In this document: in pieces, positions 25,289-34,547 of the stretch
How the letters are laid out: each line of letters starts with the position of its first letter
How positions within the stretch are numbered: the stretch's first letter is position 1
Assembly: GCA_046704085.1 (NCBI GenBank)
Contig: JBJKSJ010000038.1
Span: 1-64,000, forward strand
Length of the DNA stretch: 64,000 nucleotides
Source of the DNA: DATBHW01 sp046704085
Lineage (GTDB): Bacteria; Chloroflexota; Ktedonobacteria; Ktedonobacterales; DATBGS01
Reading direction: 5' to 3'
Position numbers and translations under genes: made by a program
The notes under the pieces: model-generated
Database searches by the model: none
What the model saw: only the letters and a program-made list of their open reading frames with translations
Told to the model about the DNA's origin: nothing

Positions 25289-26851
25289 ATGGAAACCTTG
25301 CTTGGCCTGGATATTGGCACCACTGGCGCGAAGGCCGCGCTCTTCGCGGCTGACGATGGCCGCACGCTCGCCAGCGCCTTTGTGGACTATCCCCTGCATC
25401 ATCCGGCGCTGGGCTGGGCCGAGCAAGACCCTGAAGACTGGTGGCGTGCCACCTGCTTCGCCATCCAGACCTGCCTGAACCACGCAAAGATACTGGGCAT
25501 TGCGCCGGAGGACGTGCGCGCGCTGGGCCTGTCCGGGCAGATGCACGGTCTGGTCCTGCTGGATGCACACGATCAAGTGCTGCGCCCCTGCATCATCTGG
25601 GCTGACCAGCGCAGCGCCGCCGAATGCGACTGGATCACCCGGACCGTTGGCGCTGAGCGATTGATCGACCTGACCAGCAATCCCGCGCTCACTGGCTTCA
25701 CCGCGCCCAAGGCCATCTGGGTGCGCAATCACGAGCCAGACACCTTTGCGCGCGCCGCTCATCTGCTCTTGCCGAAAGATTATATTCGCTATCGCCTGAC
25801 GGGCCTGATGGCGATGGAGATCACCGACTCGGCGGGCACGCTCTTTCTAGATGTCCGCCAGGGCGCGTGGTCGGCGGAACTGCTCCAGGCCATCGGCCTG
25901 AATCCAGCCTTGCTGCCACCTGTGCGTCGCTCCAACGATGTCTGCGGCGAGATTACCCCAGCAGTCGCCGCGCTCACCGGCCTGCGCGCCGGGACGCCGG
26001 TTGCGGGCGGCGGCGCTGATAACGCTTGCGGCGCGGTGGGCAGCGGCGTCGTCAGGCCGGGGCTGGTGCTGCTCTCCCTGGGCACCAGCGGCGTCGTGCT
26101 GGCCCACGCCGCTGAGCCGCGCGTTGACCGCAGCGGCCCGATCCCCCGCGCGCATACGTTCAATCACTCTGTTCCCAATACGTGGTATCTTATGGCTGTG
26201 ACGCAGGCAGCGGGCCTCTCGTTGCGCTGGGTGCGCGATCACCTGGGGCTGCCAGAAATGGCGCTGGAACACTGGGGCGGCGCCGACGCTTATGATCTGC
26301 TAGCAAACGAGGCGGCGGGCGCGCCTGCCGGGTCGGAGGGTCTCCTCTTCCTGCCCTATCTTCAGGGCGAGCGCGCCCCACATCTGGACCCTCTGGCGCG
26401 CGGCGGCTGGATTGGCCTGACTGCCCGCCATGATCGCCGTTCGGTGATTCGTGCCGTTCTGGAGGGTGTCGCCTATAGCCTGCGAGATTGCTTCGCCATC
26501 ATCCGCGAGCAAGGCTTGCCCATCGAAGAGGTGCGCATTACCGGCGGCGGCGCGCGCAGCCCGCTCTGGCGGCAGATTCTGGCGGATGTGCTGGAAAGCG
26601 ATCTGGTCACGACCCAGGCGCAGGAGGGGCCGTCATTTGGCGCGGCGCTGCTGGCAGGCGTGGCGGCTGGCCTCTATCCATCAGTTGAGGCGGCCTGCGA
26701 CGCTGCCGTGCGCGTGGGCGCGCGGGCCACGCCCGATGCGGCCAACGCGCAAACCTATCGGCAGTACTATCCTATCTATCAAGAACTGTATCCGGCGCTC
26801 AAAGCCTCCTTCGCGCGGCTGGGCGCGATCAGCGGAGGCGTCAATGGCTGA
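25289..26851 (+). CDS. xylB: Xylulokinase (FGGY family)
   Basis: A 520-residue protein. The N-terminal phosphate-binding motif LGLDIGTTGAKAALF opens the FGGY fold. LGLSGQMHGLVLLDA is the characteristic xylulokinase block around the catalytic Asp region (IIWADQRS). TSNPALTGFTAPKAIWVRNH and LLPKDYIRYRLTG follow, and the C-terminal domain has RITGGGARSPLWRQILADV. It phosphorylates D-xylulose to xylulose 5-phosphate in the cytosol. TAAGGAGG precedes the ATG. Located 20 bp after the isomerase-like gene, and its stop overlaps the next gene by 8 bp. Confidence 0.93.
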   Translation: METLLGLDIGTTGAKAALFAADDGRTLASAFVDYPLHHPALGWAEQDPEDWWRATCFAIQTCLNHAKILGIAPEDVRALGLSGQMHGLVLLDAHDQVLRPCIIWADQRSAAECDWITRTVGAERLIDLTSNPALTGFTAPKAIWVRNHEPDTFARAAHLLLPKDYIRYRLTGLMAMEITDSAGTLFLDVRQGAWSAELLQAIGLNPALLPPVRRSNDVCGEITPAVAALTGLRAGTPVAGGGADNACGAVGSGVVRPGLVLLSLGTSGVVLAHAAEPRVDRSGPIPRAHTFNHSVPNTWYLMAVTQAAGLSLRWVRDHLGLPEMALEHWGGADAYDLLANEAAGAPAGSEGLLFLPYLQGERAPHLDPLARGGWIGLTARHDRRSVIRAVLEGVAYSLRDCFAIIREQGLPIEEVRITGGGARSPLWRQILADVLESDLVTTQAQEGPSFGAALLAGVAAGLYPSVEAACDAAVRVGARATPDAANAQTYRQYYPIYQELYPALKASFARLGAISGGVNG

Positions 26852-27641
26852 TTTTGAGCAAGACACCCGTATCATCGTAACTGAACAAGGCTTGCAAACA
26901 ACGCTCTCTCCCGATTGGCAGGTGACAGGACCACAGGGCGGCTATGTCGCCGCGATTGCGCTGCGCGCAATGGCCGGGCTGGTGCAACCCGGCTTCGTGC
27001 CAGTTGCCCTGACGGCGCAGTATCTGGTTGCCGCCAGCGCCGGACCCGCCGAAGTAAGCGCGACCTTGCTCCGACAGGGTCGCAGTGCCGCTTTCACCAC
27101 CGCAACGGTCCGCCAGGGCGAGCGCATCGATCTCGGCGCAAGCGCCTCCTTCTTCCATCCGGTTGATGGACCAACACGCCTGGCGCTCACGCCGCCGACC
27201 ATCCCCCCACTGGAGGCGTGTGTCCCGATGATGGCGCCCGCGCCGCCAGGCCAGCGTTTTTCATTCCACCAGAACCTGGACCTTCGCATGCCGGAATCCT
27301 TGATGGACCCGCAAAACGACTCGGACGATTTTATCTTCTGGGCGCGCTATCGAGCGCAAACCTGGAGCGATGATTTTCTGGTGCAGGCCGCCTCGCTGAT
27401 TCCCTTGCTGGATATGGCCGTCTTTCCCGCCGCTTTTCGCGCCATCCCGGCGTTTCCCGGCGCCGTCAGCCTGGACCTCACTGTTCACTGGCACAACCAT
27501 CCGCCATCCCAGGAGTGGATGATCTTGCGCGGGCGCTGCCAGCATGCCGCCGCTGGCATGCTCAACGGCTGGGCTGAAGCCTGGACACCAGAGGGCACGC
27601 TCCTGGCAACGGCGGCACAGCAGGCGGTGATACGGAGGTAA
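26844..27641 (+). CDS. Hotdog-fold thioesterase family protein (TesB-like)
   Basis: A 265-residue protein. QGGYVAAIALRAMAGLV near residue 30 and the second-half block GAVSLDLTVHWHNHPP with WMILRGRCQHAAAGMLNGWAEAW match the double-hotdog acyl-CoA thioesterase group (4HBT_3/TesB-like). The ATG at 26844 has GCGGAGGCG upstream and overlaps the xylB stop by 8 bp, so it is the last gene of the pentose operon. An acyl thioesterase here is unexpected. It may act on an acyl-CoA by-product, or be present for unrelated reasons. Confidence 0.75.
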   Translation: MADFEQDTRIIVTEQGLQTTLSPDWQVTGPQGGYVAAIALRAMAGLVQPGFVPVALTAQYLVAASAGPAEVSATLLRQGRSAAFTTATVRQGERIDLGASASFFHPVDGPTRLALTPPTIPPLEACVPMMAPAPPGQRFSFHQNLDLRMPESLMDPQNDSDDFIFWARYRAQTWSDDFLVQAASLIPLLDMAVFPAAFRAIPAFPGAVSLDLTVHWHNHPPSQEWMILRGRCQHAAAGMLNGWAEAWTPEGTLLATAAQQAVIRR

Positions 27642-27676
27642 AACAGGGGCAGGGAGAAATGCTCAGGCAGGCCCGA

Positions 27677-27736
27677 CAAGTGTAGGTGTAGGTGGTGTTG
27701 GTAGAAACCATTTTTCACCATCTACACCTACACTTG
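27677..27736. terminator. Bidirectional hairpin ending the pentose operon
   Basis: Arms 27677-27697 and 27716-27736 pair at 20 of 21 positions (based on CAAGTGTAGGTGTAG). It sits between the stop at 27641 and the convergent stop at 27755. Confidence 0.75.
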
Positions 27737-27754
27737 CTGATGTGTCCTTACCTC

Positions 27755-29515
27755 TCAATCGGTGAACTCGATGCGATAGTTCCCGGCGCGCTTGTTCATG
27801 CCATCTTTCAGTTCCGCAGGTGTCTTGTTCTTGCCTTTCGCGTGATAATAGGGCACGCGAATGCGCGACGCGCCTGCCTCCATGCGCTCCTTGCGGATAT
27901 AGAGCCTCGCCCGCACCTTTCTGCCTTTTTTGGTAATCTTGGCGGTTTCAGGAATCGGCTTGGCCGGGCCATCGAAGCGGAACTTCTTCCAGGGCGGATG
28001 CGCGCCGATCAGGATGCCATCCTGCGTAATCCGCAGCCGCATGCGCGACCCGCGCACGTCTTGGCCGAGTTCTACCTCGGCTTTCTGGTCGGCGGCATTG
28101 CGCACAATGAGAATGCCCTCCAGCTTGCCGCCCATGTAACGGAAGTAGGCGTAGCGGAGTACGATCACAGCTATCACGATCAGGAACAAATCGACAAGCA
28201 GGCCAATCCAGTAGGACCACTCGATCTCCACCGTGATAGGCACATTCAGCGACTGACTATTTTTCTCAATGTCACATGCCGTAATCTGAACCGTGTACGT
28301 TCCCGGCAAGACATAGCGCGCATTCCAGGAAAACTGATAGCTCGTTCCCCCGGTTGGAACAACTGGGATGGGCTTGTTATTAATCTTCACTGACACCGAA
28401 TGGATCGGCAGGTTATCCCCCAGCACATCCAGGGTCATATCAGTCATTCCTGCCACCTTCGCGCCAGCTTGCAGCGAAAAATGCAAGCTGAAGTTCGTGG
28501 GGTTCACTACAAAGACACCTGGGCCATTCTTGTCGGTGTAGTCAATAGGGTCAGGCGGGTCTTTATATGACGTATTCTGATACGTCACCTGCACCTGAAC
28601 ATGGTGTGTGCCAACAGAGAACGGGGTACTCGGTTGCACCGTCAGCCGATACAGATCGCGGAGTTGGGAAAGGATATTCTGGTAGGACGCTTTCAGCGTG
28701 CTTGTATCAGGATTGGCGAAAGAAGCGCCGCCCGTCGCGCGCGAAATCTCCTGGAGGGTACTCTGGTCCGCATCCGTGCCCAATCCAATCGTATAGACTG
28801 GTATATGCACAGCCTGCGCCAGAGCGAGTGCTTGAGCCAGGCTATGTGCCCTGCTGCCATCATCGTGCTGATCGGTTTGCAGCACAATCAGCTTGCGACC
28901 TGACAGGGGAGCCATATCCTCGGCAGCCTGATAGAGCGCGTCAAAGATGGGCGCTTGCGTCCCAGGAGCGCCAGCCTGCAAAGGATTGACAACGGCATCC
29001 AGTTTAGCATGATCGGTGGTAAAGTTCACCAGGCGATGGACACCGGCTGGACCCGTCCCGGCAATATCATAGAATGCCACCTGATCTTGCGGATTGAGGC
29101 TGTCGACAAAGCCTTTAGTAATGGCGTCCTTGGCAGCTGGCAGCTTGTCATCATAGCTCATCGTGAAACTGGTATCCAACAAGACCGCCGCCGTAATCGG
29201 CTCGCTGACATCCGTCACTTCCGTCAAATCCTGGAGCGTAGCCTGTTGAGTATCTACGGTCACAGATACCTGGCTATTTGTCAGCCCCGTTACCGGATGA
29301 CCATCCGCATCAATGACACTCATATAAGCGGTAAGTTGATTATAGCCATTGGGGATAAGCTGCTGAAGATGGACATTGAGCTGCCCGGTATCACGCGGCG
29401 CAAGTGGCGCCCGCGCAGAACTAGCGCTTGCCAGACCAGGCGCGCCGGAGAGCAGCGCCAACACCAGCATACAAAGGAGCAAGGCGGCACGTTTCGCCAC
29501 CGCACTGAATCTCAT
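27755..29515 (-). CDS. vWA-domain membrane protein
   Basis: A 586-residue protein. A signal peptide (residues about 8-31) is followed by a beta-rich region and a von Willebrand A domain. The MIDAS-like motif is LLDTSFTMSYDD (D-x-S-x-T rather than D-x-S-x-S), with Thr and Asp residues later (VLQTDQHDDGSRA). A second beta-sandwich (VQVQVTYQN to TVQITACDIE) precedes one membrane helix (SYWIGLLVDLFLIVIAVIVL), and a cytoplasmic tail of about 120 residues ends the protein. It probably mediates protein contacts at the cell surface, as seen in VWA proteins of secretion or adhesion systems. The ATG at 29515 follows GGAGGGG. The promoter is at 29670-29698. Confidence 0.8.
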   Translation of the reverse strand: MRFSAVAKRAALLLCMLVLALLSGAPGLASASSARAPLAPRDTGQLNVHLQQLIPNGYNQLTAYMSVIDADGHPVTGLTNSQVSVTVDTQQATLQDLTEVTDVSEPITAAVLLDTSFTMSYDDKLPAAKDAITKGFVDSLNPQDQVAFYDIAGTGPAGVHRLVNFTTDHAKLDAVVNPLQAGAPGTQAPIFDALYQAAEDMAPLSGRKLIVLQTDQHDDGSRAHSLAQALALAQAVHIPVYTIGLGTDADQSTLQEISRATGGASFANPDTSTLKASYQNILSQLRDLYRLTVQPSTPFSVGTHHVQVQVTYQNTSYKDPPDPIDYTDKNGPGVFVVNPTNFSLHFSLQAGAKVAGMTDMTLDVLGDNLPIHSVSVKINNKPIPVVPTGGTSYQFSWNARYVLPGTYTVQITACDIEKNSQSLNVPITVEIEWSYWIGLLVDLFLIVIAVIVLRYAYFRYMGGKLEGILIVRNAADQKAEVELGQDVRGSRMRLRITQDGILIGAHPPWKKFRFDGPAKPIPETAKITKKGRKVRARLYIRKERMEAGASRIRVPYYHAKGKNKTPAELKDGMNKRAGNYRIEFTD

Positions 29516-29669
29516 CTTCCCCTCCAATCTGCGACGCGATCACGACCCACTGCGCGCTCATCGGATGCCCTTCTTTCTGGGCGAAATTGGGACAAGCGCA
29601 GGCAGATTCAAGCGCCCACGCCAGCAAGCCAACGTAGACGGGCGACACATCGCGGCTGAATTCTGGCGT

Positions 29670-29698
29670 ATTATAACCGTTCAGCCTCTGCATGGCAA
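29670..29698 (-). promoter_or_regulatory. Sigma70-type promoter for the vWA gene
   Basis: On the minus strand: TTGCCA (29693-29698), 17 bp, TATAAT (29670-29675). The leader is about 150 nt. The rest of the 435-bp gap (29516-29950) contains short GC-rich inverted words (CGCCAGC...GCTGGCG near 29810-29830) but no gene that I can support. Confidence 0.75.
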
Positions 29699-29950
29699 TA
29701 AGAAGAGGAGAATATAGGCCAAACGGGCGATAGCCTACCGGCCTGGCAGCATGACGCCACCCGGCGCATCAAGCGTGTGCCACCGCCATCCCTGGCGGCG
29801 AATAACTCGCCAGCACGCAGGCTGGCGCTACGCGCAAAATGCCCCGTAATTAACCCACGCGGAAATGAGCCGTCCCACTCCTCACAACGGCTGCTTTCGT
29901 CATGAACAGCGACCAGGCCATCCCTACCGCCTGCGCCGAGCGGAGGGGGC

Positions 29951-32632
29951 TTACTGGTCAGGAGCGTTCTTGAGGGTAAACCAGAAGGTGGACCCTGCTC
30001 CAGGAAGACTCTCGACGCCCACCTGGCCGCCCTGGCGCTCCATCATCGTCTTGCTGATATACAACCCCAGCCCCAGGCCAATGCCTGACCCGCTCTGCAC
30101 CTCGATGCCTGGCACCCGATGGAAGAGGTTCCATAGCTGTGCTTGTTCCTCCGGCGGAATCCCTGGTCCCTGGTCGCGCACCCACACGCGCACCTGGCGG
30201 CCCTCGACCGCCAGACCTACTTCCACCGGCTGAGGGGACGGCGAGTATTTGAGCGCATTGGTCAGGTAATTGGTGAGGACTTGCCCCGTGCGATCCGCAT
30301 CTGCCAGCACGCGAACCGAAACACCCGCAGGCAGCGCGAGCTTGATCGTGCGGTCGGGGTGTGCCAGCCGCTCCTCCTCCACCACCTCGGCAACCAACGC
30401 TCCCAGGTCACACGCTGTTACCTGCACCTCCAACCTGCCACTGCGTATGCGCGAAAGGTCGATAAGGTCATCCAGCAGCCGGGTTAAACGAACAATCTGT
30501 TTCTCGATCCGCCGCAAACTCTGCTGCTGGGAGGACCAGACCGCCGTACGGTCCTCAGGGGAGAGCGTCCTGGCAGCGAGCGCTTCACCCCGCTTGAGCA
30601 AGAGTTGCACGCCTCCCTTGATGGAGGTGACAGGCGTGCGCAGTTCATGACTGACAATCCCCAGGAAGGCATCCATCTGGCGCGTAGTTTCGCTCATCGC
30701 CAGGACTTTCGCCCGCGCTTCCTCCCGCTCACCCAGCAGCCGCTCGCGCTCCAGGATCAGCCCGGACAGGCGGCCCATGCCTTGCGCCAATGCCAGGTCA
30801 GCCTGTGTATACGTGTGCCCATGCTCTTCCTGGTTGAGCGACATCACCCCGATCAGGGTCTCTGCCAGGCGAAGCGGGACCACCAACGCCAGCCGGAGAC
30901 TCGCGAGCGGTCGCCGTTCTCGGTAGGGGGGCTGCTCCAGGTCGAGAACCTGCACCTCCCCGGCATGCAGACGGGCTAAGAATTGAGGGTCGGTATAGCG
31001 GTCAGCAAAGCGGGTGCCGTCTACATGTTCACGCACCCGCTCCTCCTGCTCCGGTGTGAAGCCCACACTCGCCACCAGATGGGCGGTATCGGTGGCGCTC
31101 TCACGAGAGACGAGGGTGGCATTGGCGCAGTCCAGCACCTGGCAGGTAAGGGAAAGCACCCGCTGGGCCAGGGAAGCGGTGGTAAAATCGGACGGCGCCT
31201 CTGCTGGCAGAGGCTCTGGAATGACCAGGGTCTCTGCCATCGTCAGTAAAGCCTCCAGGGACGCATACGTGCGCTGCTCCAGGCGCCACCGCTCGGTAAC
31301 ATCATGGGCTACCAGGACGGCGCCCGTGATAGCTCCTGCTTGATCGAGCAAGGGCGTGCCACTCATGCTAGTGACCAGGGTGCGCCCATCGGCAGTCAGG
31401 TAGAGCAAATCCATCGCCTGGGCGCCTGTGAGAACCTCCCCACGCAGCACCCGCTGGGCAGGCAGGCGCTCGAACGGCACCACCTGATGATTCAGGTCGC
31501 GGGGCAGCAGGTACGAAAAACGCTCTTCCATGGAACGTCCCTGCCAGTTCGACTCCTCCGGCCCCAGAATTTCACGAGCGAAGGCATTGACACGTCTGAT
31601 GCTCCCCTGGGCATCGAACACAAACACCCCATCGGCCATCGACTCGAAGATCGCTTCATATTCCTGGGCACGCTCGGCCACCTCGCGCTCTAGCCTCCGC
31701 AGTTCCGAGATGTCCTGCGCATTGACGACCCCGCCGATGATGGCCCCAGAGGCATCTCGCATGGGGACAGTTGCATGCAGGATCGTTTTCCGCTGCCCAG
31801 CACAGGTCTCGATCTCCACCTCCTCACTCAGCGACTCCTCCCCCCTGGTCAACGCTCGGCCCAGACCCCAGTCCTCGGCGGTCAGTGGTTGGCCGGTCCT
31901 GGCTGACCATCCTTTCCACTGGTCATACGGCGCCAGTTCCTCAGCCAGCGGCAGCGACTCGCCCCAGAGCCTTCTGAACGCCAGGTTCACTTCCACCAGT
32001 CGCCCCCGCTCGTCGGTGATCGCCACCGCAGACGGCAGGGTCTCCCCCACCCTGCGCAGGCGCTGATAGGCGGAGGCGCTACTGGCCTCTGCCTCGGCCA
32101 GCAGCCGATGCTTCACCGCGAGTTGCCGACGTTCTTGCTCGGTCCGACTGACGAGCAGGCTGATACACCCGCCCACCACCAGATACAGCGCGAGGCCAAG
32201 GGCATCGAAGGAGGTCGCGCGCGACCAGGAGAACGCGGGAGGCAAGGGAAGAGAGAAGAAGATGAGCGCTCCCACCAGCGTGGCGCAGAGGCTGGGGCCT
32301 GCCCCCCACCCCAGAGCCAGCATCAGTATCCCCAGGTACGCCAGGGCATGAACCAGGGCAAACTGGGGCGCCAGGGGGACAAAAGCCAGCGTCACCCCGG
32401 CGGCCACCAGTTCGATAAGTACTGCTCCTAGATAGCCGAGGAGGGGATGGCGCAGGGGGTCTGGGAGCCAGGAGGGCGCAAAGGAGTGCTGCTGAAGCCA
32501 CCCTAACCAGCTCAGCCGCGTGTTCCTCGCGCGCTGCTCTGGCAGGGGCGCCTGGCTCTGTGACGCTCCTGGCGGGGGAGGCTGGAAATGAGCCGCATCA
32601 GGGTTGGGTGGAGGAAAAGAGGGTGTGTTCAT
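29951..32632 (-). CDS. Multi-domain sensor histidine kinase (MASE-like TM, PAS-PAS-GAF-HisKA-HATPase)
   Basis: An 893-residue protein. After a Pro-rich N-terminus come four membrane helices (about residues 70-175), resembling DUF4118-type sensors. Two PAS domains follow (LPSAVAITDERGRLVEVN; MADGVFVFDAQGSIRRVN), then a GAF domain. HisKA contains FLGIVSHELRTPVTS with phosphoacceptor H662. HATPase motifs are N-box LTNYLTNALKYSPSP, G1 VRDQGPGIP and G2 GIGLGLGLYISKTMM. No response regulator is adjacent, so its partner is elsewhere. The ATG at 32632 follows AAGGAAC. It is closely similar in the kinase part to the gene at 41802-44177. Confidence 0.9.
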   Translation of the reverse strand: MNTPSFPPPNPDAAHFQPPPPGASQSQAPLPEQRARNTRLSWLGWLQQHSFAPSWLPDPLRHPLLGYLGAVLIELVAAGVTLAFVPLAPQFALVHALAYLGILMLALGWGAGPSLCATLVGALIFFSLPLPPAFSWSRATSFDALGLALYLVVGGCISLLVSRTEQERRQLAVKHRLLAEAEASSASAYQRLRRVGETLPSAVAITDERGRLVEVNLAFRRLWGESLPLAEELAPYDQWKGWSARTGQPLTAEDWGLGRALTRGEESLSEEVEIETCAGQRKTILHATVPMRDASGAIIGGVVNAQDISELRRLEREVAERAQEYEAIFESMADGVFVFDAQGSIRRVNAFAREILGPEESNWQGRSMEERFSYLLPRDLNHQVVPFERLPAQRVLRGEVLTGAQAMDLLYLTADGRTLVTSMSGTPLLDQAGAITGAVLVAHDVTERWRLEQRTYASLEALLTMAETLVIPEPLPAEAPSDFTTASLAQRVLSLTCQVLDCANATLVSRESATDTAHLVASVGFTPEQEERVREHVDGTRFADRYTDPQFLARLHAGEVQVLDLEQPPYRERRPLASLRLALVVPLRLAETLIGVMSLNQEEHGHTYTQADLALAQGMGRLSGLILERERLLGEREEARAKVLAMSETTRQMDAFLGIVSHELRTPVTSIKGGVQLLLKRGEALAARTLSPEDRTAVWSSQQQSLRRIEKQIVRLTRLLDDLIDLSRIRSGRLEVQVTACDLGALVAEVVEEERLAHPDRTIKLALPAGVSVRVLADADRTGQVLTNYLTNALKYSPSPQPVEVGLAVEGRQVRVWVRDQGPGIPPEEQAQLWNLFHRVPGIEVQSGSGIGLGLGLYISKTMMERQGGQVGVESLPGAGSTFWFTLKNAPDQ

Positions 32633-32789
32633 AGGATGTTCCTTGTGACCCCCTGGCAACAATATGGCGTTCCCTGAGCCATTTTCCCACTCCTGGAGGG
32701 ATGTTGGCAAGCTAGCTGCCGTCTCCAGAGCATCGTGGAGTTCATGCAGCCCTGCGCCGCACTGCCAAACACGCACTTAGAACGCCGCA

Positions 32790-32819
32790 AATGTAGCGAT
32801 AGGTTCCGCTATCTGTCAA
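32790..32819 (-). promoter_or_regulatory. Promoter for the histidine kinase gene
   Basis: On the minus strand: TTGACA (32814-32819), 18 bp, TACATT (32790-32795). The spacer contains an imperfect palindrome GATAG-CGGAAC-CTATC. Confidence 0.5.
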
Positions 32820-32842
32820 TCCGGCCAGGGCGTTACAGGCTC

Positions 32843-32871
32843 TTGCGACCAGTCATAGCGTTCGGTACAAT
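32843..32871 (+). promoter_or_regulatory. Sigma70-type promoter for the SDR pair
   Basis: TTGCGA (32843-32848), 17 bp, TACAAT (32866-32871), about 33 bp before the first SDR start. Confidence 0.65.
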
Positions 32872-32903
32872 GACGTTGACAACATCAAGAAGGAGTTTGA
32901 GGC

Positions 32904-33695
32904 ATGGGCAAATTAGACGGCAAAGTCGCCCTTATTACCGGCGCAGGTTCGGGCTTTGGCCGCGCCACGACGCTGCTCTTCACCCTCGAAGGGGCATCCG
33001 TGCTGGTCGTGGACCGCGATGAAGATAGCGCGCACAACACGGTCGCTGAGGTCGAAAAGACGCATCCGGGCAAAGCTTCGGCCTTCATCGCTGATGTAAC
33101 GAAGAGCGCCGATGTGGCCGCGATGGTGCAAACCGCCGTCGAGCGTTATGGCAAGCTTGACATCCTCTACAACAACGCGGGCATCGGCGGCTCGCTCTCG
33201 CCAGCCACGATGATGGAAGAAGAAATCTGGGACGCCGTGCTGGCAACCAATCTCAAAAGCGTCTTTCTCGGCGCGAAATATGCCTTCCCCGAACTGGAGA
33301 AGAACGGCGGCGGGGTCATCCTCAATACTGCCTCGGTCGCTGGCGTCGTGGCTTCGCCGGGCTTTGCCGCCTACGGCTCGTCGAAAGCAGGCGTCATCCA
33401 CCTGACCAAGATTCTCTCCCTGGAGGGCGCGGCGCTCAACATCCGCGTCAACGCTATTTGCCCCGGCTGGGCCTGGACGCCGCTCGTCGCGCGCGGGGTT
33501 GCCGCAGCCTTCCCCGGCGCGGAGGAGCAGGTCAAGCAGGTGCTGGCAAAAACAGCCCCCATGAACCGGCTGATCGAGCCGGAGGAGGTGGCAAAGCTGG
33601 CGCTCTATCTGGCATCCGACGATGCCAAGTCCATCACCGGCACGGCCCAGATCATCGATGCTGGCATTAGCGCGGGGCGCTCGGAAGCCATGTAA
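32904..33695 (+). CDS. SDR-family oxidoreductase, tandem copy 1
   Basis: A 263-residue classical short-chain dehydrogenase. The cofactor motif is TGAGSGFGRA, the NAG motif NNAGIGG, the catalytic Ser sits in LNTASVAG, and the Y-x-x-x-K is in AAYGSSKAG. The acidic residue after the second strand (VVDRDE) suggests NAD rather than NADP. The C-terminus has the usual TGTAQIIDAG end. Substrate unknown. AGAAGGAG precedes the ATG. It is about three-quarters identical in protein to the next gene, with long near-identical DNA stretches, so it is a recent tandem duplicate. Confidence 0.9.
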   Translation: MGKLDGKVALITGAGSGFGRATTLLFTLEGASVLVVDRDEDSAHNTVAEVEKTHPGKASAFIADVTKSADVAAMVQTAVERYGKLDILYNNAGIGGSLSPATMMEEEIWDAVLATNLKSVFLGAKYAFPELEKNGGGVILNTASVAGVVASPGFAAYGSSKAGVIHLTKILSLEGAALNIRVNAICPGWAWTPLVARGVAAAFPGAEEQVKQVLAKTAPMNRLIEPEEVAKLALYLASDDAKSITGTAQIIDAGISAGRSEAM

Positions 33696-33733
33696 CCTTC
33701 GTCGTCCACACCATCATCAGAGGAGTGCTATCA

Positions 33734-34519
33734 ATGGGCAAGCTTGACGGCAAAGTCGCCATTATTACCGGCGCGGGGTCTGGCTTTGGCCGCGCCACCA
33801 CGCTGCTCTTTACCCTCGAAGGGGCGTCCGTGCTGGTCGTGGACCGCGACGAGGCAGGCGCAAAGACCACCATTGCCGCCGTGGAACAAACACATCCGGG
33901 CAAAGCCTCAGCATTCGTCGCCGATGTGACCAAAAGCGCCGATGTGGCCGCGATGGTGCAAACCGCCGTAGAACGCTACGGCAAGCTGGATATTCTCTTC
34001 AACAACGCGGGCATCGGCGGGCAGGTCACGGCCATAGAAAAGATGGACGAAGAGAACTGGGATGCCGTGCTGGCGGTCAATCTCAAAAGCGTCTTTCTCG
34101 GCGCGAAATACGCCTTTCCTGAACTGAGGAAAAATGGTGGCGGCGTCATCCTGAATACTGCTTCGGTTTCGGCTATCGTCGCTTCGCCCGGCTACGCCGC
34201 CTACACCGCCTCCAAGGCCGGAGTCGTGCAACTGACGAAGCTGATCGCCCTGGAGGGCGCGCCCCATCACATCCGCTCGAACGCCATTTGCCCATCGTTT
34301 TCCTGGACGCCGCTGGTGGAACGGGGCGTCTCTGCGCGCTTCCCTGGCGCGGAGGAGCGCGTGAAGCAGGCGCTGGCTCAGGCGTCTCCACTGAACGATC
34401 TGGTGACTCCTGATGAAATCGCCGCACTGGCGCTCTTTCTGGTTTCGGACGAGGCGCGCTTCATCACCGGCACAGCCCAGATTATCGATGGCGGCCTGAG
34501 CGCGGGCACAACAAGATAG
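33734..34519 (+). CDS. SDR-family oxidoreductase, tandem copy 2
   Basis: A 261-residue classical SDR with the same motifs as copy 1: TGAGSGFGRA, NNAGIGG, catalytic NTASVSA and Y-T-A-S-K. Identity with copy 1 is highest at the N-terminus and around residues 65-140. It falls in the substrate-loop region (residues about 180-225), which suggests altered substrate preference. The ATG at 33734 follows AGGAGTGCT. Only 38 bp separate it from copy 1, and the next gene starts 28 bp after it, so all three are probably one transcript. Confidence 0.9.
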   Translation: MGKLDGKVAIITGAGSGFGRATTLLFTLEGASVLVVDRDEAGAKTTIAAVEQTHPGKASAFVADVTKSADVAAMVQTAVERYGKLDILFNNAGIGGQVTAIEKMDEENWDAVLAVNLKSVFLGAKYAFPELRKNGGGVILNTASVSAIVASPGYAAYTASKAGVVQLTKLIALEGAPHHIRSNAICPSFSWTPLVERGVSARFPGAEERVKQALAQASPLNDLVTPDEIAALALFLVSDEARFITGTAQIIDGGLSAGTTR

Positions 34520-34547
34520 CGCGCATATCAGCAAAGGACGGCGCCCT

